The notes: generated by a model not told the origin, from the letters alone. 64,000 nucleotides of DNA from Streptomyces sp. MST-110588 (GCF_022695595.1 NZ_CP074380.1:5710001-5774000), one strand, 5' to 3'. Counted from the first letter of the stretch, positions 57,125 to 64,000 are shown. Numbers and translations are program-made.

Positions 57125-57152
57125 TTGCAAACCCCCCTAATGCATATAGAAT
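57125..57152 (+). promoter_or_regulatory. Early-type promoter, copy 4
   Basis: TTGCAA (57125-57130), 16 bases, TAGAAT (57147-57152) with TGCATA before it. GGGG (57168-57171) and CCCC (57175-57178) can form a short 5' hairpin. Confidence 0.75.
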
Positions 57153-57190
57153 CAAACCAGCGCAAAAGGGGAAGCCCCACCCGAACTCCG

Positions 57191-57225
57191 CCCGGCGGCC
57201 GGTGACCTACAACCCGGCCGCCGGG
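57191..57225 (+). promoter_or_regulatory. Leader hairpin between promoter and gene
   Basis: CCCGGCGGCCGG (57191-57202) and its complement (57214-57225), 12 perfect pairs, lie inside the transcript of promoter copy 4, ahead of the ribosome site AAGGAGG. It may act as an attenuator. Confidence 0.6.
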
Positions 57226-57250
57226 GGGACCTACACCAAGGAGGACACGC

Positions 57251-57658
57251 GTGACACTGGTCGACCCCTGTCGGATCGCGGATCGCCAGGTCTGCCTGGC
57301 CATCCGCGGTCTCTCACGCGGCGTGCTCAGGCGCCTGACGGTCGCCACAGCCGGGATCGAGCCGCGCATCAAGACGATCGTCGCCACCCAGACCGACACC
57401 TCCGGAAGCTACGCCCTGTGGCGCCCGCACGGCGATGACGAACGGCCTCTCCTCCAGTTCGACCTGTTCAAGCAGCCGGATGCCGCCTGGGCCAGCCTCA
57501 CCCGCGACGTGTCCTTCCTCGCCCGGCTGGCCGACGTCCGCACCCACCCGCCCGGCTACTTCTACGTCCACCCGCTGCCGGACCTCCGTGACATCGCAAT
57601 CCCCCTGTCCTCCAACCCCCGGGGCCACGCCCCGCGCACGATTGGACCGCTTCAGTGA
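57251..57658 (+). CDS. Early protein upstream of the phosphatase, function unknown
   Basis: 135 residues from GTG 57251 (CAAGGAGG). Mixed alpha/beta: AIRGLSRGVLRRLTVATAG, YALWRPHGDDERPLLQFDLF, PPGYFYVHPLPDLRDI. Overlaps the PP2C gene by GTGA, so the two are made together. No family recognised. Confidence 0.6.
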   Translation: MTLVDPCRIADRQVCLAIRGLSRGVLRRLTVATAGIEPRIKTIVATQTDTSGSYALWRPHGDDERPLLQFDLFKQPDAAWASLTRDVSFLARLADVRTHPPGYFYVHPLPDLRDIAIPLSSNPRGHAPRTIGPLQ

Positions 57659-58728
57659 TCGCCACCACCCCGGCCCTGCTCGTCCAGCCTGACGGCCAGG
57701 TCGAGGAGATCGTCCTCGACTCCCATCTGCCCGACCAACTGCGGAGCATCGGCTTCCACGTCGACGGCGCCCACGCCTACCCGCTCGGCCGCCTGGCCGT
57801 CGTCCACGTCGGGCAGGGCAGGGAGACGGTCAACAATGTCGCCCGGCAGGCATGGATGAGCGTCACCGGCGGAAGTACCCCGCCCGTGCTGCGCGGACCC
57901 GTCGTCATCACCGGCCCCGCCGACAGCGCCGGCGACTACACCCCGCTGCCCGCGCTGAGCGCCGAAGCTGTCCGCCGCGCCTCGGGCCTGCTGTCCGGCA
58001 CGTTCGCCGTGGCGCCGGGCGTGAGTGCGGCGCAGCATCCCGGCGGGCGGGCCCACCAGTGCGACGCCTACGCCGTCAAGCGCGACAAAGGCAGCGGTCG
58101 CTGGGCCTTCGCCGTCCTCGACGGTGTCGGCGACACGCCGGAAGCCCGACGCTTCGCCCGCAGGTTCGCGCCGCGCATCGCCCGCGCCGCAGCCCTCTAC
58201 TGCGACCCCGCTCGCGCCCTCGCGGCAGCACGCATCCAGGCCAGGAACGAGAGTCGGTGGGACTTTGACCCCGCGACCGACCCCAGCGCCGTCGCGGTCG
58301 TTGCCGTGGCCGACCACCGCTCGCCGCTCGTCCGCTTCGCCTGGTGCGGCGACGTACGGGCCTACCGGCTCACCCCGATCGGTACGGCGGTGCCGCTGAC
58401 CAAGGACCACGACTACGCCGAGGAGCAGCGAGCCCGCAGCCGTACCCCGGGCCCGTACGACCGGGACTTCATCACCTCCTGCCTGATGCGCGGCTCCATC
58501 GCGGCAGGAGCGGTCGAGCGCAAGTGCGCCCGGCGACTGCTGCTGTGCACCGACGGTGTTCACGTCCCCCTGGAACAGAGGAGTCGCGGAGTGGGTGACA
58601 TCCTCGCCCTCGCCGCTGACGCCAAGGATGCGGCCACCATGTGCATCGCCGACGCGCTGGAGGCCGCCGGACCGGACGGCGTTCCCGACAACGCGACGGC
58701 CCTCGTCGTGGACTTCCCCGAGAGCTAA
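57655..58728 (+). CDS. DUF3846-PP2C phosphatase fusion
   Basis: 357 residues from GTG 57655. Residues 1-100 fit DUF3846 (LLVQPDGQVEEIVLDSHLP; NNVARQAWMS; RGPVVITGPADS). From about 115 a PP2C/PPM-type phosphatase follows: AVLDGVGDTPEARRF at about 153, FAWCGDVRAYRLT at about 228, LLLCTDGVH at about 294 and PDNATALVV at about 344; these hold the aspartates that bind the metal pair. It would remove phosphate from Ser/Thr of host proteins. The fusion is unusual; the target is unknown. Confidence 0.8.
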   Translation: MIATTPALLVQPDGQVEEIVLDSHLPDQLRSIGFHVDGAHAYPLGRLAVVHVGQGRETVNNVARQAWMSVTGGSTPPVLRGPVVITGPADSAGDYTPLPALSAEAVRRASGLLSGTFAVAPGVSAAQHPGGRAHQCDAYAVKRDKGSGRWAFAVLDGVGDTPEARRFARRFAPRIARAAALYCDPARALAAARIQARNESRWDFDPATDPSAVAVVAVADHRSPLVRFAWCGDVRAYRLTPIGTAVPLTKDHDYAEEQRARSRTPGPYDRDFITSCLMRGSIAAGAVERKCARRLLLCTDGVHVPLEQRSRGVGDILALAADAKDAATMCIADALEAAGPDGVPDNATALVVDFPES

Positions 58729-58753
58729 CCCCCCTTTCCCTGCCCTCAGCATG

Positions 58754-58783
58754 GGCACACTGCCTCCTGAATGCCTATAGAAA
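58754..58783 (+). promoter_or_regulatory. Early-type promoter, copy 5 (variant)
   Basis: TAGAAA (58778-58783) preceded by TGCCTA, with weak GGCACA (58754-58759) as -35, 18 bases away. TTCGGG (58791-58796) and CCCGAA (58805-58810) form the 5' hairpin. Confidence 0.6.
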
Positions 58784-58821
58784 AGAAGCATTCGGGCGGT
58801 GCGCCCCGAACCGGAGATGCC

Positions 58822-59169
58822 ATGCCTGCCCGTCCCTCGTTGCCGGTCATCAACACGCCGGAACACCACCTTGGCGCGATGTTCCTGGTCATCGCTACCC
58901 GCCAGCCCGACGACGCGACGCTCCGCGCCGCCGCGAACCTCATCGACAGCGCCGCAACCGCGTCCTGGGCGCTGCGGCCGGAAAGCCTCGCGACGCTCAC
59001 CCAGGACCAGTACCGCCAGCTCCTGGACTACGCCGCCGCCCCTCAGGTCCTCGACCTGGCCCTGTACCTCGGCGGCGACAGGAAGCAGATCCGCACCCTC
59101 ATGGATCACATCGGCCGAGAGATCGCCGAACTCCTCATCCACCACCCCGCACCCCAACCGCAGGACTGA
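58822..59169 (+). CDS. Helical early protein, function unknown
   Basis: 115 residues from ATG 58822 (CCGGAG six bases before); the in-frame ATG at 58771 lies on the promoter and is rejected. Contains HHLGAMFLVIATRQPDD, DATLRAAANLIDSAATASWA and a helical end. No family recognised; first gene of the unit driven by promoter copy 5. Confidence 0.6.
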   Translation: MPARPSLPVINTPEHHLGAMFLVIATRQPDDATLRAAANLIDSAATASWALRPESLATLTQDQYRQLLDYAAAPQVLDLALYLGGDRKQIRTLMDHIGREIAELLIHHPAPQPQD

Positions 59170-59203
59170 CCGCCCGCCGACGCGCTCACGAAGGAGAGAC
59201 ACC

Positions 59204-59488
59204 GTGCTCAGCTCGCCACAGCAGACGTGGTGGGTCATCTACCGCGAACCCAACCCCGCCCAAGTCGAAGTCATGGCGGTCGAACCTCCGCCCGGTGGTG
59301 ACGCCGCCCACGACAGGCGATGCGCCGAGCTTCAAGAAGCAGAGCAGCACGCCTACGTCGTCACCGCGCCCGACGCGGATACCGCTGGCGACATCGCCCT
59401 GCTCGCCTGGGCGGAAGAACTCGTCGCCAGCCCGACGCGACTGGCCGCCGCCAACGCCTACCTCGCCGTCAACGCTCGCACCGAATAG
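59204..59488 (+). CDS. Small early protein, function unknown
   Basis: 94 residues from GTG 59204 (GAAGGAGAG). WWVIYREPNPAQVEVMAVEP, then AYVVTAPDADTAGDIALLAW and AAANAYLAVNA, a small alpha/beta fold. Followed at once by a start-associated element that touches its stop codon. Confidence 0.6.
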   Translation: MLSSPQQTWWVIYREPNPAQVEVMAVEPPPGGDAAHDRRCAELQEAEQHAYVVTAPDADTAGDIALLAWAEELVASPTRLAAANAYLAVNARTE

Positions 59489-59499
59489 ACCTTTTGGAG
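59488..59499 (+). promoter_or_regulatory. Start-associated element, copy 8 (variant)
   Basis: GACCTTTTGGAG, one change from the consensus, six bases before ATG 59506. Confidence 0.7.
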
Positions 59500-59505
59500 A
59501 TCAGC

Positions 59506-60105
59506 ATGCACACCATCGCGTCGGAAACCCTGTGCGCCACCCTCGCGGCCCGTCTGGGCGTGCATCCCGTGGCCGCCGAGAGCGCCCTGCTTGCCACCCT
59601 TGAACACTTCCATGCCCAGTCCCACGAGCCCGCCATCGCTCGCGCCGGCTTCACGCCCGCCGAGTACATGCAGACCGCCATGCGAACGCCTCGCTTCAAG
59701 GCCATCCTCACTGCCAGTGCGCTTCGGGCCGACGGCCGGGAGGCCGATGCCCGCCTGAGCTGGGAGGCGTACGTGCAGCGGGAGATCGCCGTCGCAGAGC
59801 GAGCCCACCAGGCTGTTCCGCCGACCGCCCTCCTTGGTGACATCGACGCCGTGCACCGCGTCGGACGACAGCTCGGTCTCAGCGACGAGCAGACCGACCA
59901 GCTCATTCCGGGCATTGTGCTCACGCTCGCCGCCGGATACCCGTACCGCGCGCCCGACCAGCGGCACCTGAGCCTCACCGACATCCTCGCCCAGGTCGCC
60001 ACCGAAGACCTGACCGAACTGCTCAGGCACACCGCCCTCTCGGCGGCGCGGCGCTCCGAGGAAGCCGCCACCGCCCTTCGCCGCATGCAGCGCGGAGCAC
60101 GCTGA
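59506..60105 (+). CDS. Helical early protein, function unknown
   Basis: 199 residues, ATG 59506. Almost all helix: CATLAARLGVHPVAAESALL, LSWEAYVQREIAVAERAHQ, LTELLRHTALSAARRSEEAA. No motif. Possibly an adaptor or inhibitor; nothing further can be read from it. Confidence 0.6.
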   Translation: MHTIASETLCATLAARLGVHPVAAESALLATLEHFHAQSHEPAIARAGFTPAEYMQTAMRTPRFKAILTASALRADGREADARLSWEAYVQREIAVAERAHQAVPPTALLGDIDAVHRVGRQLGLSDEQTDQLIPGIVLTLAAGYPYRAPDQRHLSLTDILAQVATEDLTELLRHTALSAARRSEEAATALRRMQRGAR

Positions 60106-60109
60106 CCCA

Positions 60110-60148
60110 CTGTGCGGCGGCTCGCCCATTGCGCGGGCCGCCGCACAG
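60110..60148 (+). terminator. GC-rich intergenic hairpin
   Basis: CTGTGCGGCGGC (60110-60121) with its complement (60137-60148): 12 perfect pairs, 15-base loop, before the methylase-like gene. Confidence 0.7.
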
Positions 60149-60183
60149 CCATGCCCCGATGATCACCGTTCCTGGAGGACTGC

Positions 60184-61239
60184 ATGAGCCAGCTCGACCT
60201 GTTCGCCGACGCCGACGTTTCCGACGAGCCCCCGCCCCCGTCCATCCCCGCGGCAACCCGCAGGTACCTCACCGACCTACCGCCGGCGCCCGCCCCCGTC
60301 ACCACCCCGCCCAAGGCCCGCCCCAAGCTGGCCACGGTCAAGCCCAAGTTGGGCCACTACCGCCCCTTGCTGAGCAACCCGCATCAGACTGCCTTCGACA
60401 TAGCCGAGGCCGTCAGCTACGCCTGGCATCACGCTCAAGGCGGGGCGGGCATCGAGATCCCAATGGGCGTGGTGGCCGCACTCGCCCTGTGGCCCCTGCG
60501 CGGCCCGGACGCCTACCTCGCCGCCGACTGGTGGCTCAGCCTCGACGACGACCAGCTCCTCACCGCCTTCCGCGAGTGCTGGGCGCGCTGGTGGATCATG
60601 CGCCCAGACCTGATCGACCGAGCCACGCCACTGCACAAGTGGATCGAGGACGAGAAGCCCGGCCCGACGCGCGCCCGCGCCGTAAGGGCGGTGGTGGAGG
60701 CCGCGCTCACCCGGGGGCTGCTCCACCTGACCAGCAGGGACGACGCGTACTTCCGTGCAACCGCGGACGTGATGGGCGCCCTGCTGGCCATCATGCGGTC
60801 GAAGGGGGCCCACGACGCTCTCGCGGAGGTCCACACGCCCCCCGAGCTGGCCGAACTGATGGCGCGGATGATGCTCGACGACATGCCGCTCAAGCCGGGG
60901 ATGAAGTTCGATGAGCCAGCCGGTGGAACCGGCGGGATGTACCGCGCGGCCGTCCAGGTCATGCGGGACAAGGGCATCGACCCTCACCAGTTCGGATGGC
61001 GTCTGACCGACATCGACGAGATCGCGGCGGCCGGTGCGGCCGTCAACGTGATCATCTGGGACCTCGGTCCACACGTCCTGATCGCCTGCGGTGACACCCT
61101 GCACGACGGCGACGTGACGGCGAAAGCGGTTCAGCAGGCCCGCGCCTCCATCGAGCGGCGTGATGATCTGCATACGCAGGCCGCCATCCTTGCGGCGCTC
61201 CAGAAGGTCGAGGCGCTGGTGCGCGGAGTGGCCGCCTGA
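60184..61239 (+). CDS. N6-adenine methylase-like protein lacking the catalytic motif
   Basis: 351 residues, ATG 60184 after GGAGGAC. Residues 1-60 are a proline-rich linker, 70-200 helical. The HsdM-like SAM-binding part follows: HTPPELAELMARMMLDDM, then motif I FDEPAGGTGGMYRAA at about 241-255 and LTDIDEIAAAGAAVN. The chain ends soon after without an NPPF/Y motif, so methyl transfer to adenine is unlikely as it stands. It may sequester SAM, act as a subunit, or mimic HsdM to disturb restriction. Similar short methylase-like proteins occur in actinophages. Confidence 0.7.
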   Translation: MSQLDLFADADVSDEPPPPSIPAATRRYLTDLPPAPAPVTTPPKARPKLATVKPKLGHYRPLLSNPHQTAFDIAEAVSYAWHHAQGGAGIEIPMGVVAALALWPLRGPDAYLAADWWLSLDDDQLLTAFRECWARWWIMRPDLIDRATPLHKWIEDEKPGPTRARAVRAVVEAALTRGLLHLTSRDDAYFRATADVMGALLAIMRSKGAHDALAEVHTPPELAELMARMMLDDMPLKPGMKFDEPAGGTGGMYRAAVQVMRDKGIDPHQFGWRLTDIDEIAAAGAAVNVIIWDLGPHVLIACGDTLHDGDVTAKAVQQARASIERRDDLHTQAAILAALQKVEALVRGVAA

Positions 61240-61275
61240 CCAGGGCTAACGCCCCGGAATCTTCTGTACGTGATC

Positions 61276-61303
61276 GTGACCCCGCTTTTCACGCATACAG
61301 AAT
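61276..61303 (+). promoter_or_regulatory. Early-type promoter, copy 6 (variant)
   Basis: GTGACC (61276-61281), 16 bases, CAGAAT (61298-61303), preceded by CGCATA. GAACC (61305-61309) and GGTTC (61319-61323) can pair as 5' hairpin. Confidence 0.65.
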
Positions 61304-61325
61304 AGAACCCGCGAAAACGGTTCCG

Positions 61326-61514
61326 ATGACCTGCAAGCGAGACGACCGCATCGCACTCGTCCCCACCACCGACCCGTACACCGACCTCACTGAAGGAGAC
61401 CAAGGAACCGTCCGGCGGTACGACACCGCCCTCGCCCAACTCTCCGTCGACTGGGACAGCGGCTCCACGCTCTCGATGCTCCTGGACGGCGGCGACGAGG
61501 TGCGCCCCACGTAA
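61326..61514 (+). CDS. DUF4314 family small protein
   Basis: 62 residues. IALVPTTDPYTDLTEGDQGT followed by LSVDWDSGSTLSMLLDGGD is the DUF4314 pattern, a small barrel known from phages and plasmids. The start lies about 15 bases from the expected mRNA start and partly inside the 5' hairpin, so the leader is very short. Function unknown. Confidence 0.8.
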   Translation: MTCKRDDRIALVPTTDPYTDLTEGDQGTVRRYDTALAQLSVDWDSGSTLSMLLDGGDEVRPT

Positions 61515-61562
61515 CCCCGTGGGCCCGTCTTGCACCGGGGCGGGCCCGGCGCCCCACCAGCA

Positions 61563-61574
61563 GACCTCTTGGAG
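61563..61574 (+). promoter_or_regulatory. Start-associated element, copy 9
   Basis: GACCTCTTGGAG, exact, nine bases before ATG 61584, after a partial GC-rich hairpin at about 61523-61549. Confidence 0.75.
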
Positions 61575-61583
61575 ACACGCCCC

Positions 61584-62327
61584 ATGCTCATCACCTACGC
61601 CGCAGTACGAGAAACGGCGGCCACCCTTGCCCGGAGCCTCGGAGAAGACTGGACTCTCGACCCCGAAGCGCCCGCCGACGGCGCGGCCCACCTGATCTGC
61701 AGCGACGGGCGAGCCATCAGCTTCCGCCCCATCTTCGGCGGAGCAACCGTCCAGCTCTGGATCACCGGCAACGCCGCGCCCACCCTCCCCGCCGGCGCCA
61801 GCCCGGCTGAACGCGCCGCCCACGAGGCCCACGTCGCCATGCGCCTTCCCGAAGGCCGCCGCTACAACAAGGCGACCACCCTCGTCACGGACGAAGAGGA
61901 GGAACCGGCGGTCATTATCCTGCGCACTCTCGAAGACCTCCTCCCAGCCTTCGAGCACAAACCCCGCTACGTCGGCCACAAACCGTGGATAGACCTCTTC
62001 GACAACGCCCTTGCGGCCGTCACCGCCGAGCGCACCCCCTCGCCAGCCGCCGCCACCCGCGGGGAAGACCCGGAGCCCGAGGCCGAGGCCGCGCCCGAGC
62101 CGGAAGCTGGCCCCGAGCCGGACTCTGACGCGGAGGTCGAGCCCAAGGCGGTGTCGGAGGCCGCCCCCGAGGTCGAGCCCAAGCCGGAGCCTGAGCCGGA
62201 CGGTGACTCCGAATCCGCCCCAGCGGAAACGGCCAGCAGCCTGACCGACGAGCAGCCGGGAGCCGCCGCGGCTCGGCGTCCGCGCAAGCGCACGCCCAGG
62301 CGGCGCCCCAAGGCCGGCACCAACTGA
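61584..62327 (+). CDS. Two-domain early protein with acidic linker and basic tail
   Basis: 247 residues, ATG 61584. Residues 1-145 are a folded alpha/beta domain (VRETAATLARSLGEDWTLDP; ISFRPIFGGATVQLWITGNA). Residues 150-225 are a Glu/Pro/Ala repeat (EPEAEAAPEPEAGPEPDSD), then a strongly basic end (RRPRKRTPRRRPKAGTN) likely to bind nucleic acid. No family recognised. Confidence 0.65.
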   Translation: MLITYAAVRETAATLARSLGEDWTLDPEAPADGAAHLICSDGRAISFRPIFGGATVQLWITGNAAPTLPAGASPAERAAHEAHVAMRLPEGRRYNKATTLVTDEEEEPAVIILRTLEDLLPAFEHKPRYVGHKPWIDLFDNALAAVTAERTPSPAAATRGEDPEPEAEAAPEPEAGPEPDSDAEVEPKAVSEAAPEVEPKPEPEPDGDSESAPAETASSLTDEQPGAAAARRPRKRTPRRRPKAGTN

Positions 62328-62344
62328 CCCGTACGACTCGACAA

Positions 62345-62367
62345 GGGGCGCGGCAACGCCGCGCCCC
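62345..62367 (+). terminator. GC-rich intergenic hairpin next to a ribosome site
   Basis: GGGGCGCGGC (62345-62354) with its complement (62358-62367): 10 perfect pairs with a 3-base loop, followed by TCCTGGAG, the ribosome site of the gene at 62380. Confidence 0.7.
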
Positions 62368-62379
62368 TCCTGGAGTGCC

Positions 62380-62931
62380 ATGAGCAACAACACCGGAGCC
62401 ATAGCCCGTCAGCGTCACTACACCAGTCTCCGGAACGCCGACAGGGAAGTCCTCCGTGGGACCTGGTCCATCGGATACGGCGACCCCGGCTTCACCACGC
62501 AGTTCGGCACACCGCCGGAACCCAGCAACCATCACTCGGCCACATCCATACACAAGATCGTCACCGACGCCCTATGGCTGCATCGCGGTGCCTGCCTCGC
62601 CTGTCCCTGGGAGGGGCCAGACCGGCGACGCCGAGACGCAGCGATCGAAGACGCCCACGATCACACCCATCCCGAATGGCGCACTCTCCCGATCATGGAC
62701 CGGGCGAGCGGCAGAGGGGCAAGGATCTGGTGGCAGCACGTCAGGGCGAGGTACCCGCAGGGTTGGTTCGACGCCGGCGGACCGCTTCGGCTCTATGCTG
62801 AACCGCCCTTCGACCGGCATGAGGCCGGGGCCGCGCCCGGTGGCGGATTCATCCTCCACGCGACACGTCGTAAGCCGAAGCCGTCCAGCGCCATACAGCT
62901 CACCCTGGAGCAGGCCGTACCGGCCGGGTAG
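62380..62931 (+). CDS. DUF6349-like protein
   Basis: 183 residues, ATG 62380. The segment HRGACLACPWEGP with later AHDHTHPEWRTLP suggests a zinc-binding site (two Cys, several His), as in the DUF6349 group of Streptomyces and its phages; RGARIWWQHVRARYPQGWFD and a basic C-terminus follow. It is the last phage gene before the terminator and attachment site. Role unknown. Confidence 0.65.
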   Translation: MSNNTGAIARQRHYTSLRNADREVLRGTWSIGYGDPGFTTQFGTPPEPSNHHSATSIHKIVTDALWLHRGACLACPWEGPDRRRRDAAIEDAHDHTHPEWRTLPIMDRASGRGARIWWQHVRARYPQGWFDAGGPLRLYAEPPFDRHEAGAAPGGGFILHATRRKPKPSSAIQLTLEQAVPAG

Positions 62932-62968
62932 AGTAACCGCACGACGTTTGGCCTGCATGAACGGCCAC

Positions 62969-63002
62969 AGAGGCTCCGCCCCGGTTCTGGGGCGGAGCCT
63001 CT
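62969..63002 (+). terminator. Terminal hairpin of the early region
   Basis: AGAGGCTCCGCCCC (62969-62982) with its complement (62989-63002): 14 perfect pairs, 6-base loop. It closes rightward transcription before the attachment site. The following 230 bases hold no gene. Confidence 0.85.
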
Positions 63003-63235
63003 ATGCGTTGGAACGGGAATCCGCTGCGGAGGAGTTCGGCCACCGGCCCCGAGCTGTTGCGGTCGTTCCTTCAGTACCTCGCTGCGTCCTCGTGGGGACT
63101 CGTTGAGGACGCGTTGGGGACACAAGGACAGGAACAGACTGACAAAGGTTCCAGAGTGCCAGCACACGTCATGCGGTCTGAGCTGGGAAAACGCCCAAAA
63201 CCAGCGTAGAGAAGCAAGGGCCGCCAAGATCCCCA

Positions 63236-63285
63236 AAGGACTCATAATCCGTCGGCCGTGGGTTCGAGTCCCACCCGCCCCACCA
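63236..63285 (+). other. Right attachment site: 3' half of a CAT-anticodon tRNA
   Basis: Anticodon loop CTCATAA (63241-63247), T-arm GTGGG-TTCGAGT-CCCAC (63258-63274), acceptor strand CCGCCCC (63275-63281), discriminator A and CCA (63283-63285). The matching 5' acceptor strand GGGGCGG and D-arm are absent upstream, where sequence is phage-like. This is the displaced tRNA 3' end left by integration into a tRNA-Met or tRNA-Ile2 gene; the intact gene should lie at the other prophage end. Confidence 0.8.
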
Positions 63286-63622
63286 AACGCAGGTCAAGGA
63301 AACGTTGTGAACTGCGGGAATGTCCTTCCGGGCCCTCGGGGTCGGGGCTGCGGCCCAACGGATTGACTCCGTTCGCCGTTACTTCGCCAAACGCGTGGTG
63401 TTGGTGCTGGTCTCCGCGTTGTGACCTGCGGTGCTGCAGTGAACCGGAGGTGCGGCGGGTCGGGAGCCAGGTCGCTGACGGCGTGGATCGTGCGGTGGTT
63501 CGTGATGGCGGCGTAGCCGGCGGTGGCTGGGCTTGCATGCGATCGCGGATGCGGTCGTGTATGCGTGGACGGCTGGGGCCGTCGGGCCTCCGGAAGTTGC
63601 TGATCCGCGGTTGAATACCGGT
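63286..63622. other. Host intergenic region
   Basis: About 340 bases of host DNA between the attachment site and the SWIM gene. I see no convincing gene; reading frames here have no third-position bias. GGGCC and GGCCC near 63331-63356 could pair weakly. The promoter of the SWIM gene is not obvious. Confidence 0.4.
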
Positions 63623-64000
63623 GTGGCGCGGAAAGTTGCGGGGTTCGGCGAGGACGATCTGCGGGCGCTGGCCGGGGCTCGGTCCTTCGAGCGGGGGCTG
63701 GGGTATCTGGACGCGGTGAGCGGTCTGGAGGTGGGGGACGGCTCGGTCACCGCCTTGGTGCACGGCACGGATGTCTATGAGGTGGAGCTCGCCCTCGGCG
63801 AGGACGACGGGCTCTCGGGGTGGTGCGACTGCCCGTACGGGCAGGAGGGCAACTTCTGCAAGCACTGTGTGGCCGTAGGGCTGACCGTGCTGCGGCGGGC
63901 GAAGGCCATCCCGGGGCAGCGGGCCGCCGCGCGGGCGCGGGCCGGGGCTCTGGAGGCGTGGCTCACGGCGCTGTCCCGGGAGGAACTGCTGGCGCTGGTG
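63623..64000 (+). CDS. SWIM zinc-finger protein (host, cut by window edge)
   Basis: The frame from GTG 63623 (or TTG 63611) stays open to the window end. GWCDCPYGQEGNFCKHC at about 75-91 is the SWIM motif C-x-C-xn-C-x-H. The N-terminal part (FGEDDLRALAGARSFERGLG; VSGLEVGDGSVTALVHGTD) matches actinobacterial SWIM zinc-finger proteins, long host proteins of unclear role. It shows that the chromosome resumes after the attachment site. Confidence 0.8.
   Translation, partial: MARKVAGFGEDDLRALAGARSFERGLGYLDAVSGLEVGDGSVTALVHGTDVYEVELALGEDDGLSGWCDCPYGQEGNFCKHCVAVGLTVLRRAKAIPGQRAAARARAGALEAWLTALSREELLALV

Noticed and set aside
58771..58821. Earlier ATG start for the gene at 58822
   Set aside because: It lies on the -10 of promoter copy 5, before the expected transcription start.
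57652..59238. Antisense frame of 528 codons over the PP2C gene and next promoter
   Set aside because: Covers an early promoter and two start regions; no protein features.
63210..63285. Intact tRNA gene
   Set aside because: The 5' acceptor strand, D-arm and a paired anticodon stem (one mismatch) are missing; only the 3' half is tRNA.

Overview
The base composition (about 70 percent G+C, strong G/C bias in third codon positions, frequent GTG starts) and the gene families (Scr1/DUF397 pair, DUF5999, WhiB, FxLD lanthipeptide genes) point to Streptomyces or a close relative. Almost the whole window is one tailed-phage genome of siphovirus layout, integrated as a prophage. It enters from beyond the left edge and ends at 63285, where the 3' half of a CAT-anticodon tRNA with no 5' half marks the right attachment site. 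Host DNA (a SWIM zinc-finger gene) follows. No integrase lies in the window, so it is presumably further left.

Layout. 1-1100: leftward XRE-type regulator, a 12-bp-arm inverted-repeat operator and a short divergent gene. 1.1-6.7 kb: a ParB, a structured non-coding stretch, a poly-gamma-glutamate hydrolase-like protein, a ParB-domain protein and a ParB-methyltransferase fusion. 7.4-18.3 kb: packaging and head genes (small and large terminase, portal, scaffold, decoration protein, major capsid, head morphogenesis), interrupted by accessory genes, four of them leftward: two small membrane proteins, an SRA-like/PD-(D/E)XK nuclease candidate and a DUF4365 nuclease-like protein with four membrane segments. 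A lipoprotein gene points rightward. 18.4-30.3 kb: a 12-kb insert holding a regulatory set (DUF397, Scr1-type regulator, RsbW-like ATPase and small conserved genes) and a complete FxLD-class lanthipeptide cluster (precursor, LanB, LanC, FxLD methyltransferase, helical partner). 30.3-45.9 kb: head-tail connectors, tail tube, frameshifted tail chaperones, 1423-residue tape measure, distal tail proteins, a large fibre, amidase endolysin and holin, ending at a strong terminator. 46-63 kb: early genes for replication and recombination (Sak4-like ATPase, Cas4-like nuclease, an initiator gene containing five 20-bp palindromic iterons, RusA resolvase), DNA modification (C5 methyltransferase, SAM-binding N6-methylase remnant, PP-loop enzyme), host take-over candidates (WhiB, HU, DUF3846-PP2C phosphatase) and many small unknown genes.

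Two non-coding systems tie the early genes together. One is a promoter family with an extended -10 box of the form TGCATATAGAAT, in at least six copies, usually followed by a short 5' hairpin. The other is a start-associated element, GACCTCTTGGAG, placed a few bases before eight start codons, with one further copy after the late terminator. Many early genes are also separated by perfect GC-rich hairpins.

The most unusual feature is the lanthipeptide cluster. It sits exactly between the head and tail genes of an apparently intact virion operon and is co-oriented with it. It suggests lysogenic conversion to production of a modified peptide, with the phage as vehicle for the cluster. All functions are read from sequence by eye; no database search was run.
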